Both the position numbers and the translations under genes were made by a program. A model generated the notes under the pieces. The model had not been told where the DNA came from. It searched no databases and saw nothing but the letters and a program-made list of their open reading frames with translations. A stretch of DNA of 64,000 bases, taken from NCBI RefSeq assembly GCF_002866065.1, contig NZ_LNJZ01000003.1:324667-388666 (forward strand), read 5' to 3'. The first letter of the stretch is position 1; every line of letters begins with the position of its first letter. Source of the stretch: Thiopseudomonas denitrificans. GTDB taxonomy: Bacteria > Pseudomonadota > Gammaproteobacteria > Pseudomonadales > Pseudomonadaceae. Below, piece by piece: positions 15,792 through 25,689 of the stretch.

Positions 15792-17849
15792 ATGAAACGT
15801 CCAATCCCTTTTCCATTTACTGCAGTGGCATTGTCAATTGCTCCGTGGCTTCCTTCGGCTGTCAGTGCCGCTCCAGAGGAGCTGCAACTCAAGCCGGCCT
15901 TTATTCATGCCAGCCCCCTGTCAGGTACGCCAACCCGTATGACCACGCCGGCAGAAGTAATCAGTGCTGAACAGCTGGCCAGCCAGGGGAGGTCAACCCT
16001 GGGTGAAACCATTGAGCACTTGCCGGGAGTGCGTGGCAGCTCGTTTGGTGCAGGTGCCAGCCGCCCGGTTATTCGCGGCATGGATGGTGCCAGAGTCAAG
16101 GTGCTCAGTGATGGTATTGATGTGCTGGATGCGTCCACCCTCAGTGCCGACCATGCGGTAACGACCGAGCCTCTGCTGTTGCAGCAAATTGAGGTGCTGA
16201 AAGGTCCGGCTACCCTGCTGTATGGCGGTGGGGCAGTGGGCGGGGTGGTGAACTTGCTGGACCGCAAAATTCCGACACGCCTTCCGGACGATGGTCATGA
16301 GGTGCAGCTTGGCTGGCAAGGTAATACCGTAGCCAACGAGAGTACTTTCATGGCGGGGGCTACGTTGGGGCTGGGCTCGCTGGCCCTGCGGGCGGAAGGA
16401 CTCAAGCGTAATGCTGACGCATACCGCCTGGCAGGACACGAAGACGGTTCTCGTTCCAGGCGACAAACCGGCTCTTACAATGATACAGATACTGTCAGCC
16501 TGGGTATGAGCTGGATTAGCGACAAGGGCTATACCGGTTTGGCTTATACACGGCAAAGCAATGTTTATGGTTTGCTCGCTCATGAGCATGGGCACTGCCA
16601 TACCCACGGTCAGGGTGCGGGCTTGCATTGGCACTGTGGCAGTCATGGCCACGGCCACGGCCATGATCACGATCACGATCATGGCGTTCCGTACATTGAT
16701 ATGCTGCAAAAACGCTGGGATTTTCGTTCTGAATACAGTGATCCCTTTGCTGGCTTTAGTAACATCAAGCTGCGCCTGGGGCACAGCGATTACCAGCATG
16801 CGGAGATCGAGGAAGGCAGTGTTGGTACCCGCTTTGATAGCAGGTCAACGGATGCAAGGCTGGAGTTGACCCACGAGCCTGTATGGGGCTGGCGGGGAGT
16901 GTTGGGCGGACAGACGCTGCGCAGAGATTTCGAGGCTACGGGTGAAGAGGCTTATGTGCCGCAAACTCTAACCAGAAACCATGCCCTGTTTTTACTGGAA
17001 GAATACCAGCATGGCAACTGGCGTTACGAACTGGGTCTGCGCCATGAATGGCAAGATATTGCTGTCAAGTCGCAGCAAAAGGACCGCAACCATGCCGGTA
17101 CATCACTGTCATTGGGGACTGTTTGGCAGTTTTGGCCGGATTACCAGGTAACGGCGTCTGTATCCCGCTCCCAGCGTTTGCCGGTTGCTGAAGAGCTTTA
17201 TGCATTTGGTCCGCATGCTGCCAGTCGTACGGTTGAAATCGGTAATGATCGCCTGAAAAAAGAAACATCTCACAATCTGGATCTGGGATTGCATAAAACA
17301 CAGGGCCGGGTCACCTTTGATCTTTCCTTGTTTCAAAACCGGATCAATGACTATATTCATGGTGCGGATACCGGTGAGCGCCCCGGCTCGGATTACCGTG
17401 TCATTGAGTACCGTCAGCAGAACGCCCTGTTTCGTGGTGCCGAAGCACAGGCCAGCTATCACTTCAGCAATGGCCTGACGGCAGGAGTCTTTGGTGACCA
17501 TGTACGCGGCAAGTTGCGTAACGGCAAGGGCAATTTGGCTCGCATTCCGGCTGAGCGCTTGGGCGTGCGTGCCGAGTACGGTTTTACCGACCAGCTGGAT
17601 GGCAGCTTCAGCTTTTACCGTGTAATGCGCCAAACACAGATCGCTGACTACGAGAGCAAAACGTCCGGCTACAACATGCTCAATGCCAGCTTGGCCTACA
17701 ACGGCCAGTATCACGATACCGGTTATACCCTGTACCTGCGGGGCGATAATCTGCTCAATATAAAGGCCAGGGAACATACGTCCTTTATCAAGGATCAGGT
17801 CCAGCTGCCAGGCCGCAATCTGACGTTGGGGCTTAAGCTGAGCTTTTGA
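15792..17849 (+). CDS. znuD: ZnuD-like TonB-dependent zinc receptor
   Basis: A 685-residue outer-membrane receptor: signal peptide ending SAVSA, plug domain (about 40-170; RPVIRGMDGARVKVLSDGI, GPATLLYGGGAVGG), and a barrel ending LGLKLSF. An extracellular loop near residues 265-300 is packed with His (HEHGHCHTHG, HGHGHGHDHDHDHG), the mark of ZnuD-type zinc receptors. It should take up zinc, possibly also haem, with TonB energy. The ATG at 15792 follows AAGG with 7-base spacing. It is divergent from the DUF2796/ABC/DUF3299 operon with a Zur-like box between. Confidence 0.85.
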   Translation: MKRPIPFPFTAVALSIAPWLPSAVSAAPEELQLKPAFIHASPLSGTPTRMTTPAEVISAEQLASQGRSTLGETIEHLPGVRGSSFGAGASRPVIRGMDGARVKVLSDGIDVLDASTLSADHAVTTEPLLLQQIEVLKGPATLLYGGGAVGGVVNLLDRKIPTRLPDDGHEVQLGWQGNTVANESTFMAGATLGLGSLALRAEGLKRNADAYRLAGHEDGSRSRRQTGSYNDTDTVSLGMSWISDKGYTGLAYTRQSNVYGLLAHEHGHCHTHGQGAGLHWHCGSHGHGHGHDHDHDHGVPYIDMLQKRWDFRSEYSDPFAGFSNIKLRLGHSDYQHAEIEEGSVGTRFDSRSTDARLELTHEPVWGWRGVLGGQTLRRDFEATGEEAYVPQTLTRNHALFLLEEYQHGNWRYELGLRHEWQDIAVKSQQKDRNHAGTSLSLGTVWQFWPDYQVTASVSRSQRLPVAEELYAFGPHAASRTVEIGNDRLKKETSHNLDLGLHKTQGRVTFDLSLFQNRINDYIHGADTGERPGSDYRVIEYRQQNALFRGAEAQASYHFSNGLTAGVFGDHVRGKLRNGKGNLARIPAERLGVRAEYGFTDQLDGSFSFYRVMRQTQIADYESKTSGYNMLNASLAYNGQYHDTGYTLYLRGDNLLNIKAREHTSFIKDQVQLPGRNLTLGLKLSF

Positions 17850-17874
17850 CGTAAATACAGTGGCGGGTAGTGCA

Positions 17875-17913
17875 CAGCCGGCAAGACAGTAGCTGTTTCT
17901 GTCTTGCCGGCTG
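17875..17913. terminator. strong bidirectional hairpin between znuD-like gene and chaN
   Basis: A perfect 15-bp stem (17875-17889 with 17899-17913) closes a 9-base loop between two convergent genes. Position and strength suit a shared terminator, though neither side has a long T-run. Confidence 0.65.
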
Positions 17914-17979
17914 ATGTTGTGTCAGGTGGGCGTGTGGGTTACCGGTCATGCTCACCGTTTTTTGTAACATGCTGTCGAG

Positions 17980-18963
17980 TTATTGATGGTAGGAAAGCCC
18001 TGCCTTGAGCTGCTCGCAGTAATCTGGCGATTCATGACCCGGAGTGAACATTATATAATCTGCAATAGCTCTTCCTTCGAATGGGTTGTAGATATAGCTG
18101 GATGGATCAGCACTTGCGGTTACCTGCTGTAAAAGTATGCTTGTACTGGTGATGTCATTAGCCAGCCAGAGCGGGACTCCATAATCTTTTCGCGCATGTT
18201 GATAGCCCATGATTGCAACGCCGGTCTCACCTGGAGTTGTCGCGGAATTGAGCACATCGGCCATAAACCTGTCTTTGGCGCTTTGCACATTAATCATTGG
18301 ATCAATCATGTTGTCAGGGAGCAGGTTGCAATGGCTTTGCCGAATCAGCCCGTCCATCAATACGCCATAGGAGCCGGAGAGTGGTTTGGCAGACTTGCTT
18401 TCTTGATAAACTTGCTGCACCCGCTCGCGGGCTGGATCAAGCGCGAGAACCTGCTTTGCGCCATTCAGTGCGCTGCTTAACGGAAATACATACGTATTCC
18501 AGTCCCAGGAATCGGGGTGCCAGGCCAGGTCATGGCCGCTGACCTCATTGCCCTTGCCAAGCCATGGGCTGATGAGTGGCTGTTGCTCTTCACTGAGTTG
18601 TTCAAATGCAACCGCCCCCAGCTTGTCAGAACGATCCAGTACCTGAATGAACACATCTTCCATTTTCTGGTGGTCAATGACACCATGGCTTTCTCCGAGC
18701 AGCAGCCAATCACTGGTGTGGATCTGCTCAAGCACATCTTTCCATGAGACAAGCTGATTTTCCCGGACCGACCAAAAATGCCCAACCAGTGGATTGTCTG
18801 TATGCAGTGTGCCCTGAAAGGGAATGGGTATTTTCTCTGGTGTGTTGTCTGCTGAAACGCGCTTTTCCTGTTGGCTGTCAGGGCGGGATGTTGAGTATCC
18901 GGAAACACAACCAATTGTTAACGCCGCTGTTACAAGTACAAGAATATTTCTTAAACTAGTCAT
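17980..18963 (-). CDS. ChaN-family lipoprotein
   Basis: A 327-residue protein with a lipoprotein-type N-terminus (hydrophobic segment then LTIGC) and the ChaN family core: LLLGESHGVIDHQ (about residues 91-103), AVAFEQLSEEQQPL, and IMGYQHARKDYG near the C-terminus. ChaN proteins are iron-regulated lipoproteins; the Campylobacter jejuni member binds haem cofacially as a dimer. The gene ends a set encoded by an ECF sigma, a FecR protein and a TonB-dependent receptor, so a role in haem/iron uptake is likely. It starts 50 bases after the receptor stop. Haem binding here is inference. Confidence 0.78.
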   Translation of the reverse strand: MTSLRNILVLVTAALTIGCVSGYSTSRPDSQQEKRVSADNTPEKIPIPFQGTLHTDNPLVGHFWSVRENQLVSWKDVLEQIHTSDWLLLGESHGVIDHQKMEDVFIQVLDRSDKLGAVAFEQLSEEQQPLISPWLGKGNEVSGHDLAWHPDSWDWNTYVFPLSSALNGAKQVLALDPARERVQQVYQESKSAKPLSGSYGVLMDGLIRQSHCNLLPDNMIDPMINVQSAKDRFMADVLNSATTPGETGVAIMGYQHARKDYGVPLWLANDITSTSILLQQVTASADPSSYIYNPFEGRAIADYIMFTPGHESPDYCEQLKAGLSYHQ

Positions 18964-19013
18964 TGTCTTTCTCGCATGTTGTTAATTAACTAATCAGGCA
19001 GGCCGCCAGGCGG

Positions 19014-21728
19014 TCAAAAGTTCATGCCGACTTCAAGCCAGAGTTGCCGTCCGATGTCATAAACAGGCTGGGACGAGGTGGTTGAGCCAATGTTTTTGTC
19101 GTCCGTGACATTGAGAATGTCCATTTGCACATATGGCTGCATGCCTGAGACCTGGGGAGACCATTTCAACTGCATGTCCCAGGTATGGATTCTGCCATAT
19201 TTTTCCTTGATATAAACACCAAGGCGCTCGTTGGTGCTTGGGTCAATGCCGTTGGCACTTAGCCTTTTTAAGGCTACATATCTGTCACGCCATGTAAAGA
19301 AGTTACTCATGTTAAGGTCGTACTTTGGCCAGGAAGTAAAAACACTGACCTGGGCGCGTAGAGGGTTGCCAAAACTGTTAACAGGAAGGTCTTTGCTGTT
19401 GATTACCTTGCCCTGATAAATAACTTTATCGGTACGGTCAACACCTGTCCCCAGCGTACTGTCATAGGCAGCACTGGTGCCGTAGCCCTCATTGATTTGG
19501 TTGGACTTTCTTTCCATCCATTTCAAGGCCGCATTGACATCAAAAAACAAACCGGCAACATTGATTGACTGTATGGTGGACAGCTCAAGAGTGACTGTGT
19601 TGGTTTCAGAGGCCGCGTTATTGGTGAAGTAGGTTTTATTCAGCTGCTTGTCATAAAAGCTATTAACCTGACTTTTTCCTTTCCGGTTGATGCCGGTAAG
19701 GCTTACCCTGAACAACCCCAGGTCTTGACTGACACCCAACACTTTTTCATCATCATAGGGTGTTTTCAGCCTGTTTATTGAGTCAAGATCTACTTGCGAC
19801 TTTGTCACGATGTCCAAAACGCCAGGGTACAATATGGATACGGTGTTGGAGTCGTAGTAAGGTTTGGCCTGCAAATGCAGGAAGGAGCGGCCGTAGTATC
19901 GGTTATATCCGGTTTTGATGTTGGTTTTCTGATTGCCAAAAACGTCGTAGTTCATGGACAGTCTTGGTGATATATCGATATTTCTGAGAAAGCTGTTGTA
20001 GTCTGCACGCATTCCTGGACGAATTTGCAGCTGGCCTATTTTGATATTGTCTTCCAGCCATACTGCATACTCATTCTGAGAAATATCCATCTCGTAGGGC
20101 AGGTAGTACGCCCTGCTAAAATAGGTCAGGTCGGCGGGTGTATTACAGGCCCCTGTCATACAAATGAATGTGTGTACCAGCGTGGTATTCGGTCGTGATG
20201 CCTCCATGCGCTTTTTGTTGATTTCGAGCCCGCTGCTGATACTGTGTTGACTGCCTGCAATATCAACAGTATCGAACTGGAATTTTGGCTTGAAAGAGTA
20301 GTTGGTCTGGGTATTGTCTAGCGCATGAGGCCCGCCTGATGCCTCGGCACGGTCAGAATAAAGGCCGCTGATGACAGCGTAGTACATATTGTTGGAGAGG
20401 CGCTCGTCTCCCATTTTGGTGATATCAAGATCCAGGCTGTATTGACCAAAGCTCAGTCTGTTTTTATAACCTATGCCAAGCCCCATGCTGTGATGATCAT
20501 CGGTGTAGTCCGAGCCGACCACACCGCCCATCTGGTATCTGGATTTGCCGGTCCCGTACAGCAAACGGATATCCAGTATTTGCTGACTGTCTGGCTGCCA
20601 GCTTATTTTGGCGGTGACGTTATCGTTCCTGCGCCACTGCTTGACGTCTTGTGCCTCAATGAAATCTCCGACATGAATCGCGCCATCTGGCGTGACATCA
20701 AACCCTCGGGTCCTTGAATCAAGAAAAGGAATGATCGACTCGTTGCGCGATACAGAGACAAACGTGCCCCAGTTACCACCCATGCCAAAGGCTGCGTGCA
20801 GGTTGTAGAGGTTTTTTTTGAAGCGGGGCTGTACCGGATTGGTTGACTCAAACAGGCTTAGCTCGCCGTCCTTGAAAGCGCTGGCGTCTTTCTTGTCATA
20901 GTGATAGCGGGTGAGTTTGTCGCTGGAGTGACGCCAGTTGATGCCAAAATGGTTATCTCCATCGTAACGTTTGGTTTCGACATCAACGGTGCCACCGGTA
21001 AATTGGCCCTTGGATGCGCTGACGTTGTGGTCGTTGACTTCGACACTGGCAACTGAATTCACATCAACATACAGGCCCTGTGAATGGCTTCCGATCCGGT
21101 CAAAATCACCGGGACCATAGCGTCCCGGATCAAGATCATTGTTGATGTTGATACCGTCTACGGTGAAGTTGTTCTGGTAAAAATGCGCACCGTTGATGCT
21201 GAGATTTTCCGGGCGTAACTCTCCTGCTCCCATGCTGCTGCGGCTCATGCCCTGAGACTCTACAGAGGGCAGCTGCACCAGCTTGTCGGTCAGGTTGGCG
21301 TTACCCGAAGGAGTTGCAGCCAGTTGCTCGTCGCTCAGGCGGGTTTGACCACCGTACACAGAGACCCCCTGTCCGATTACAGTGGCCGTATTGAGTTGCG
21401 CAACAGACGGGCTCGGCACGGCTGTCAATGCCACGCTTCCGTCGGGGCGCATTTGCCAGGCCACCCCCGAATTTTCCAGCAAGATCTCCAGTGCCTGCTG
21501 CAGAGACATGTTGCCTGACAGTGCAGGAGCGGTTTTTCCATGCAATAGCCTGCCTGGGGCACCAATGCTGATACCCGCTTCTTGAGCCAGCCGGGTAATT
21601 GAGTGGCTTAGTTCTTGTGCCTGAATATCCAGCACCAGTGTTTTGCCCTGAGCAGTGAGTGGCAGCATCAGGCTGGCAGCCAAGATCAGGGAAATCCTCC
21701 GGGTGTACCAGCGGGGTTGATACATCAT
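19014..21728 (-). CDS. TonB-dependent receptor with STN signalling domain
   Basis: A 904-residue receptor: signal peptide ending LPLTAQG, STN domain (about 30-100; LDIQAQELSHSITRLAQEAG), plug (about 115-255; LSINGAHFYQNNFTVDGIN) and a barrel ending WLEVGMNF. The STN domain couples it to the FecR/sigma pair encoded upstream. ATG codons at 21728 and 21725 both lie behind AGGAG. The ChaN gene downstream suggests a haem or iron ligand; the sequence alone does not name it. It is shorter than, and clearly different from, the hemophilin-type receptor at 7.4-10.8 kb. Confidence 0.8.
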   Translation of the reverse strand: MMYQPRWYTRRISLILAASLMLPLTAQGKTLVLDIQAQELSHSITRLAQEAGISIGAPGRLLHGKTAPALSGNMSLQQALEILLENSGVAWQMRPDGSVALTAVPSPSVAQLNTATVIGQGVSVYGGQTRLSDEQLAATPSGNANLTDKLVQLPSVESQGMSRSSMGAGELRPENLSINGAHFYQNNFTVDGININNDLDPGRYGPGDFDRIGSHSQGLYVDVNSVASVEVNDHNVSASKGQFTGGTVDVETKRYDGDNHFGINWRHSSDKLTRYHYDKKDASAFKDGELSLFESTNPVQPRFKKNLYNLHAAFGMGGNWGTFVSVSRNESIIPFLDSRTRGFDVTPDGAIHVGDFIEAQDVKQWRRNDNVTAKISWQPDSQQILDIRLLYGTGKSRYQMGGVVGSDYTDDHHSMGLGIGYKNRLSFGQYSLDLDITKMGDERLSNNMYYAVISGLYSDRAEASGGPHALDNTQTNYSFKPKFQFDTVDIAGSQHSISSGLEINKKRMEASRPNTTLVHTFICMTGACNTPADLTYFSRAYYLPYEMDISQNEYAVWLEDNIKIGQLQIRPGMRADYNSFLRNIDISPRLSMNYDVFGNQKTNIKTGYNRYYGRSFLHLQAKPYYDSNTVSILYPGVLDIVTKSQVDLDSINRLKTPYDDEKVLGVSQDLGLFRVSLTGINRKGKSQVNSFYDKQLNKTYFTNNAASETNTVTLELSTIQSINVAGLFFDVNAALKWMERKSNQINEGYGTSAAYDSTLGTGVDRTDKVIYQGKVINSKDLPVNSFGNPLRAQVSVFTSWPKYDLNMSNFFTWRDRYVALKRLSANGIDPSTNERLGVYIKEKYGRIHTWDMQLKWSPQVSGMQPYVQMDILNVTDDKNIGSTTSSQPVYDIGRQLWLEVGMNF

Positions 21729-21875
21729 TATCTCTCCTGGTTTTATGTTGTTTTATCGGTCCTTGGGCAGGTCTCGTGCCCACCAGGCAGAGACATGTTC
21801 AGGGGAGCAAGCACGTCCTATACAAACGTGCTTATAGATAAAGACCATTCAGGAGAGAAAGTGGGTAAATGAGAC

Positions 21876-22811
21876 TTATTCTTTTTTGGAGATGCGTGTG
21901 AGCAACGGGATGGAGCGGTCAATCTCAAGATCCATGCTTGATGCCAGGGTGGTATAGGCTTGCTCAAGGTTGCTTGCATCCAGCACACCAGTGAATGTGC
22001 GTAGCAGGTGGCGCTCTGGCAGTTGTAGCCAGTGCCAGCCGGAGTCATGGCGTTGCAACTGTTCGAGTACCTGGCGGAGCGGGGCGTCGGTAAAAACCAG
22101 TTGCTGGTCGAGCCAGCCTGGCTGCCGGCTTTGCGGGGTATCTGGCAGGCGGGTGACATCAAGCGCGGAAATAATGGCGTTTTCGCCTTCATGTAGAACC
22201 TGGCTTGCATCCCGCTGTAGGCTGGGTGTCAGCTGCACAGTTGACTCGTGCACGCTAACCAGGAGCTGGTCTGTTTGCCAGATTGCCGAAAAAACCGTGC
22301 CAAGAGCCTCGGCTTGTCCGGCCGGACTTTCCACGACAAATGGCCTGGGGTAGTCGCTTTTGCCGACCTCGACATACAGGCTGCCTTGTCTGAGCCGGAC
22401 CGTGCGTCGTGTGGTATTGAAGTCAACATCAATGGCGGTGTCAGCTCCCAGGATCAGTTTTGAGCCATCATTCAAGATCACCGTACGCAAAGCGCCTGTA
22501 GCCGAGCGGTAGTCGGGGGCGTGCAGCTGATGAAACAGGAGTGCCAGCGCAAGACAGGCGATGAGCAAAACTGGCCTGATGCGTGGGCGTCTGCGGGGAG
22601 CGTGGGAGGTTTGGCAGGTTGCCAGCCAGATCATTTTGATTTGTCGAAATGTTTGCTGGTGCAAGGGGTCAGCATTCAGCCAGTCGTTCAGGGATGCTTT
22701 CAGCTCAAGATCGTGCGGGGTTTCATCTAGGCGTATCAGCCAGTTGACAGCTTGCTGTCGAATGCTCGCGGGGTCTTCGTCGGCATTAGGGTGCATGCCC
22801 TCAGTGTTCAT
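21876..22811 (-). CDS. FecR-family anti-sigma factor (second locus)
   Basis: A 311-residue protein: cytosolic N-terminal region (WLIRLDETPHDLELK, then DPLHQQTFRQIKMIW), one membrane segment (about residues 80-95; PVLLIACLALALLFHQL), periplasmic FecR domain (LNDGSKLILGADTAIDVDF, LRQGSLYVEV). It should regulate the sigma factor just upstream and sense the STN receptor downstream. I use the ATG at 22811, overlapping the sigma stop by 11 bases; 22796 is an alternative. The gap to the receptor start is about 147 bases, where a sigma-dependent promoter is expected. Confidence 0.82.
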   Translation of the reverse strand: MNTEGMHPNADEDPASIRQQAVNWLIRLDETPHDLELKASLNDWLNADPLHQQTFRQIKMIWLATCQTSHAPRRRPRIRPVLLIACLALALLFHQLHAPDYRSATGALRTVILNDGSKLILGADTAIDVDFNTTRRTVRLRQGSLYVEVGKSDYPRPFVVESPAGQAEALGTVFSAIWQTDQLLVSVHESTVQLTPSLQRDASQVLHEGENAIISALDVTRLPDTPQSRQPGWLDQQLVFTDAPLRQVLEQLQRHDSGWHWLQLPERHLLRTFTGVLDASNLEQAYTTLASSMDLEIDRSIPLLTRISKKE

Positions 22812-23325
22812 GGCTCTTTGCTTCAAACAGGCGCTCGTGCAGACGGGCAACGCTGCTGACCAGATAGTATTTGACGTTATGGGTGCTGATGTTGAGAGCG
22901 TTGCTGATTTCCTTGTATGTCATGCCTTGTACGCGTGACATCAAAAGCACCTGCCGGTGACGTTCACTCAGTTCGCTGATCAAGGTGTCAACAACTAGCG
23001 CCAGCAACTCCTGATTTTGCGCAGCAGCTTCAGCGGAAGGGCTTTCTTCATTGACCAGCAACGCAACCTGCTCAAGCGTGTCGTGCTCAAGCCGTTTGCG
23101 GTGAAAGTTATTGATCATCAGACGGTTGGCAACCACCATTAGCCAGGCACGCGGACTGTCGATGCGTTCAGGGTCCGCCAGGGTGAGAAGCCGCACAAAA
23201 GTATCCTGACTTAGGTCGCGCGCCGTTTCAGTACAGCGCACCCGACCATTAAGCCAGCGTACCAGCCACTCGAAATGCTCCAGATAAACCGATTTGATAT
23301 GGATCAGGCGCATCATAGAATCCAT
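22801..23325 (-). CDS. FecI-like ECF sigma factor (second locus)
   Basis: A 174-residue ECF sigma with region 2 (DLSQDTFVRLL, SPRAWLMVVANRLMINNFHR) and region 4 (GMTYKEISNALNISTHNVKYY). It should activate the STN receptor and possibly chaN downstream. The start is uncertain: GTG 23331, ATG 23325 or the ATGs at 23316/23313 are all possible, and none has a strong ribosome site. No convincing Fur box was seen immediately upstream, unlike at several other loci here. Confidence 0.82.
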   Translation of the reverse strand: MDSMMRLIHIKSVYLEHFEWLVRWLNGRVRCTETARDLSQDTFVRLLTLADPERIDSPRAWLMVVANRLMINNFHRKRLEHDTLEQVALLVNEESPSAEAAAQNQELLALVVDTLISELSERHRQVLLMSRVQGMTYKEISNALNISTHNVKYYLVSSVARLHERLFEAKSHEH

Positions 23326-23365
23326 TACCACTATTATGGTTTTGACAGAAATCGTAGCCGGTGTG

Positions 23366-23415
23366 AACTCATTCGCGATCCGGGTAGTTTTGAAACGGCC
23401 AGTCGCGAATGAGTT
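23366..23415. repeat. inverted repeat with 13-bp perfect arms
   Basis: AACTCATTCGCGA at 23366-23378 pairs with TCGCGAATGAGTT at 23403-23415 across a 24-base loop, between the haem-type receptor gene (stop at 23441) and the second sigma gene. The ATTCGCG/CGCGAAT core resembles the GAATTCATTCGCAC elements at 56.8-57.0 kb, so it may belong to the same extragenic repeat family or act as a terminator. Confidence 0.6.
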
Positions 23416-23440
23416 TGCCCTTATCTCAACGAGAGCTATT

Positions 23441-25612
23441 CTAAAAGAGATAGCTGACGCTGGCGTTGAAGGTGCGGCCAGCTTCTTGTAGTGAAGTCAG
23501 GTTGGACGACTCGGCATGTCCGGCGGCGCTGGTATGCTTGAGGTACTTCTTGTCCAGCAGGTTGAACGCAGCCAGGTTGACCTTGACGGTATCCTTGAAG
23601 TTGTAACCGACTTGCCAGTCCAGGGTGACATGGCCAGGCGTCTTGACTTCACCGCTGTTGACCTTGCTCATGCGCTTGGCCCAGTTCAGGATCAGGTCGC
23701 TGCTCCAGCTGCCGTCCTGATAGCCCAGACCAACAATGCCTGACAGCGGGCTGATGGTGCTGATGTAGTCGCCGGTGTTGTCGTCCTTGCCATCTTGCCA
23801 TGAAGCGTTGCCATATACGGACAGGGCATGGGTCAGGTCGTATTTGAGGCCGGCCTCGATGCCCTTGATGGTCACGGAATCAATGTTGCGGTAGTGGAAA
23901 ATGTCGTGCACAACGCTGCCGGTGGTGGTTGAGCTGATCAGTGCCGTCTCCAGGAAGTCCTTGTACTTGTTGTAGAACACCGCGGTGTTGTACGACAGTC
24001 TGCCGGTATTGCCGCGCAGTCCGATTTCGTATGTATGGCTTTTTTCCGGTGATAGATCGCCGTTGGGCACGATGGTATAGCGGTAGTTGGTGGTTGGTTG
24101 CAGATCGTGCTCGATGTAGGCCAGATCGTAGGCCGGCACCTTGAAGCCCTGGCCGTACTGGGCGTAGACGTTCAGCTCTGGCGTTAGCTCATACAGAGTA
24201 CCCAGGTTGAAAGACACATTGTCTTTCTTGATGGATTTGAATGCAGTGCCGTCGGTTTGGGTAGCGCCGTTTGGGTCCATTTCATAACGGTCAAAGCGCG
24301 CGCCGGGAATGATCTGCCAGCGGCCATCCAGCAGGCTGATGGTGTCATTGATGTACAGGCCGTAGCGCTTGATATCGTTTTTCGGAAACTTGTTGGTATG
24401 GGTGTCTCGGTTGTTGGGGCTGCCGGGGTTGCCTAGTACCACACGCTTTTCACTGACGCTGCGCTGGCTCTGGGTGGACTCGATATCCAGCCCGTAGCCC
24501 AGCTCGTGCATGTCGTTCAGGCGTTTGGTGGCGCTGGACAGAAAGCCCTTGGTGCGCTGCTTGTACAGCGCTTTTTGTTGCATGTCTCGTTGTTCAACGG
24601 TACCGAACATTGGCGCGTTGATATCCAGAAAACCGAACTCGTTTTCTTTTTGCTGGTTGGTATTGAGGTACAGGCTGACGTTCAGATGGTCATAGAAGAA
24701 GCGGTCGGCGTCAGACAGATAGTTGAGCTTGAATGAACGGGTTTTCTTGTTCTGGGTCTGGCCTTCGCTGGCAATACGATAGCCATACTGGCCCAGTCCA
24801 CGGAAATAGGACAGCAGGCCGTCGGCACGGCTGCCTTCCACCTCCTGGTCCCACAGGTCGGCGCTGAAACCGATGGAGTCGGTATCGCTCAGGTGCAGAC
24901 GGGTTTTATAGAGCACGCTTTGTGAATCGATATCAAAGGGCTTTTTGTCTTTTTTGTAGTTTTGCTGCTCTTCACCTTTGCGGCCGCTCACGCTGAGCAG
25001 GTGATCGACCGGCCCGGTACGCAGTGCAAGGGTGGCCCCCAGGCTGGCCTGCTCCGAGTTGTCGCTGTAGCCGGCCTTGACCGAGCCGCCAATGGTTTCG
25101 CCGTCTTTCAGGTAGTCGCTGGCATCCTTGGTGGTGAATACCACGATGCCGGACAGGGCGTCAGAGCCGTACAGGGATGAAGAGGCACCCTTGGCCACTT
25201 CCACCTGTTTCAGGGTATCGGTGTCGATGAAACCGCGTCCGACAATGTCGTTCAGGCCGTTGGCGCCGTAGCCTTCGTTCATGCGCATGCCGTCCTTGAT
25301 CATCAGCACACGGTTGCCGCCCATACCGCGAATACTGATGTTTTGCGAGCCGCCGACCGAGCCGGTGACCTGCACGCTGGGGTCATATCGGAACAGCTGG
25401 TTCATATCGGTTACCACCTGCTTCTCCAGATCCTCCGCCGTCATTACGGACACGCTGCCGATCACGTCCTCAAGGTTCTGTTCGACACGTTTGGCGCTGA
25501 TCACGGTCACACCCATGTCGCTTTGGGTTTTTTCCTGGGAGGGTGCTGCATGGGCAAGCTGGGTTTGCGCGGCAATGGCTAGAGCCAGGATGGAGTAGCT
25601 GAATTTAGACAT
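23441..25612 (-). CDS. TonB-dependent haem/haemoglobin-type receptor
   Basis: A 723-residue receptor with signal peptide ending QLAHA, plug (about 30-165; VISAKRVEQNLEDVIGSVSV, GNRVLMIKDGMRMNEG, GASSSLYGSDALSG) and a barrel ending ASVSYLF. The plug and the YGQGFKVPAYDLAY stretch match the haemoglobin/transferrin/lactoferrin receptor family (HmuR/PhuR-like). There is no STN domain, so control is likely direct: a Fur box at 25690-25710 sits between it and the divergent ExbB/DUF2149/CobN operon. Pairing with a CobN-like chelatase recalls the hmu haem loci of Bacteroidota. Ligand assignment is by family and context. Confidence 0.78.
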   Translation of the reverse strand: MSKFSYSILALAIAAQTQLAHAAPSQEKTQSDMGVTVISAKRVEQNLEDVIGSVSVMTAEDLEKQVVTDMNQLFRYDPSVQVTGSVGGSQNISIRGMGGNRVLMIKDGMRMNEGYGANGLNDIVGRGFIDTDTLKQVEVAKGASSSLYGSDALSGIVVFTTKDASDYLKDGETIGGSVKAGYSDNSEQASLGATLALRTGPVDHLLSVSGRKGEEQQNYKKDKKPFDIDSQSVLYKTRLHLSDTDSIGFSADLWDQEVEGSRADGLLSYFRGLGQYGYRIASEGQTQNKKTRSFKLNYLSDADRFFYDHLNVSLYLNTNQQKENEFGFLDINAPMFGTVEQRDMQQKALYKQRTKGFLSSATKRLNDMHELGYGLDIESTQSQRSVSEKRVVLGNPGSPNNRDTHTNKFPKNDIKRYGLYINDTISLLDGRWQIIPGARFDRYEMDPNGATQTDGTAFKSIKKDNVSFNLGTLYELTPELNVYAQYGQGFKVPAYDLAYIEHDLQPTTNYRYTIVPNGDLSPEKSHTYEIGLRGNTGRLSYNTAVFYNKYKDFLETALISSTTTGSVVHDIFHYRNIDSVTIKGIEAGLKYDLTHALSVYGNASWQDGKDDNTGDYISTISPLSGIVGLGYQDGSWSSDLILNWAKRMSKVNSGEVKTPGHVTLDWQVGYNFKDTVKVNLAAFNLLDKKYLKHTSAAGHAESSNLTSLQEAGRTFNASVSYLF

Positions 25613-25689
25613 CTGTCAGTCCCTGAATATGGATTATGGGAGTTGGAGGGAAGCAGATGGTATGCGTATTGGATTGATTTAGTCAATGG

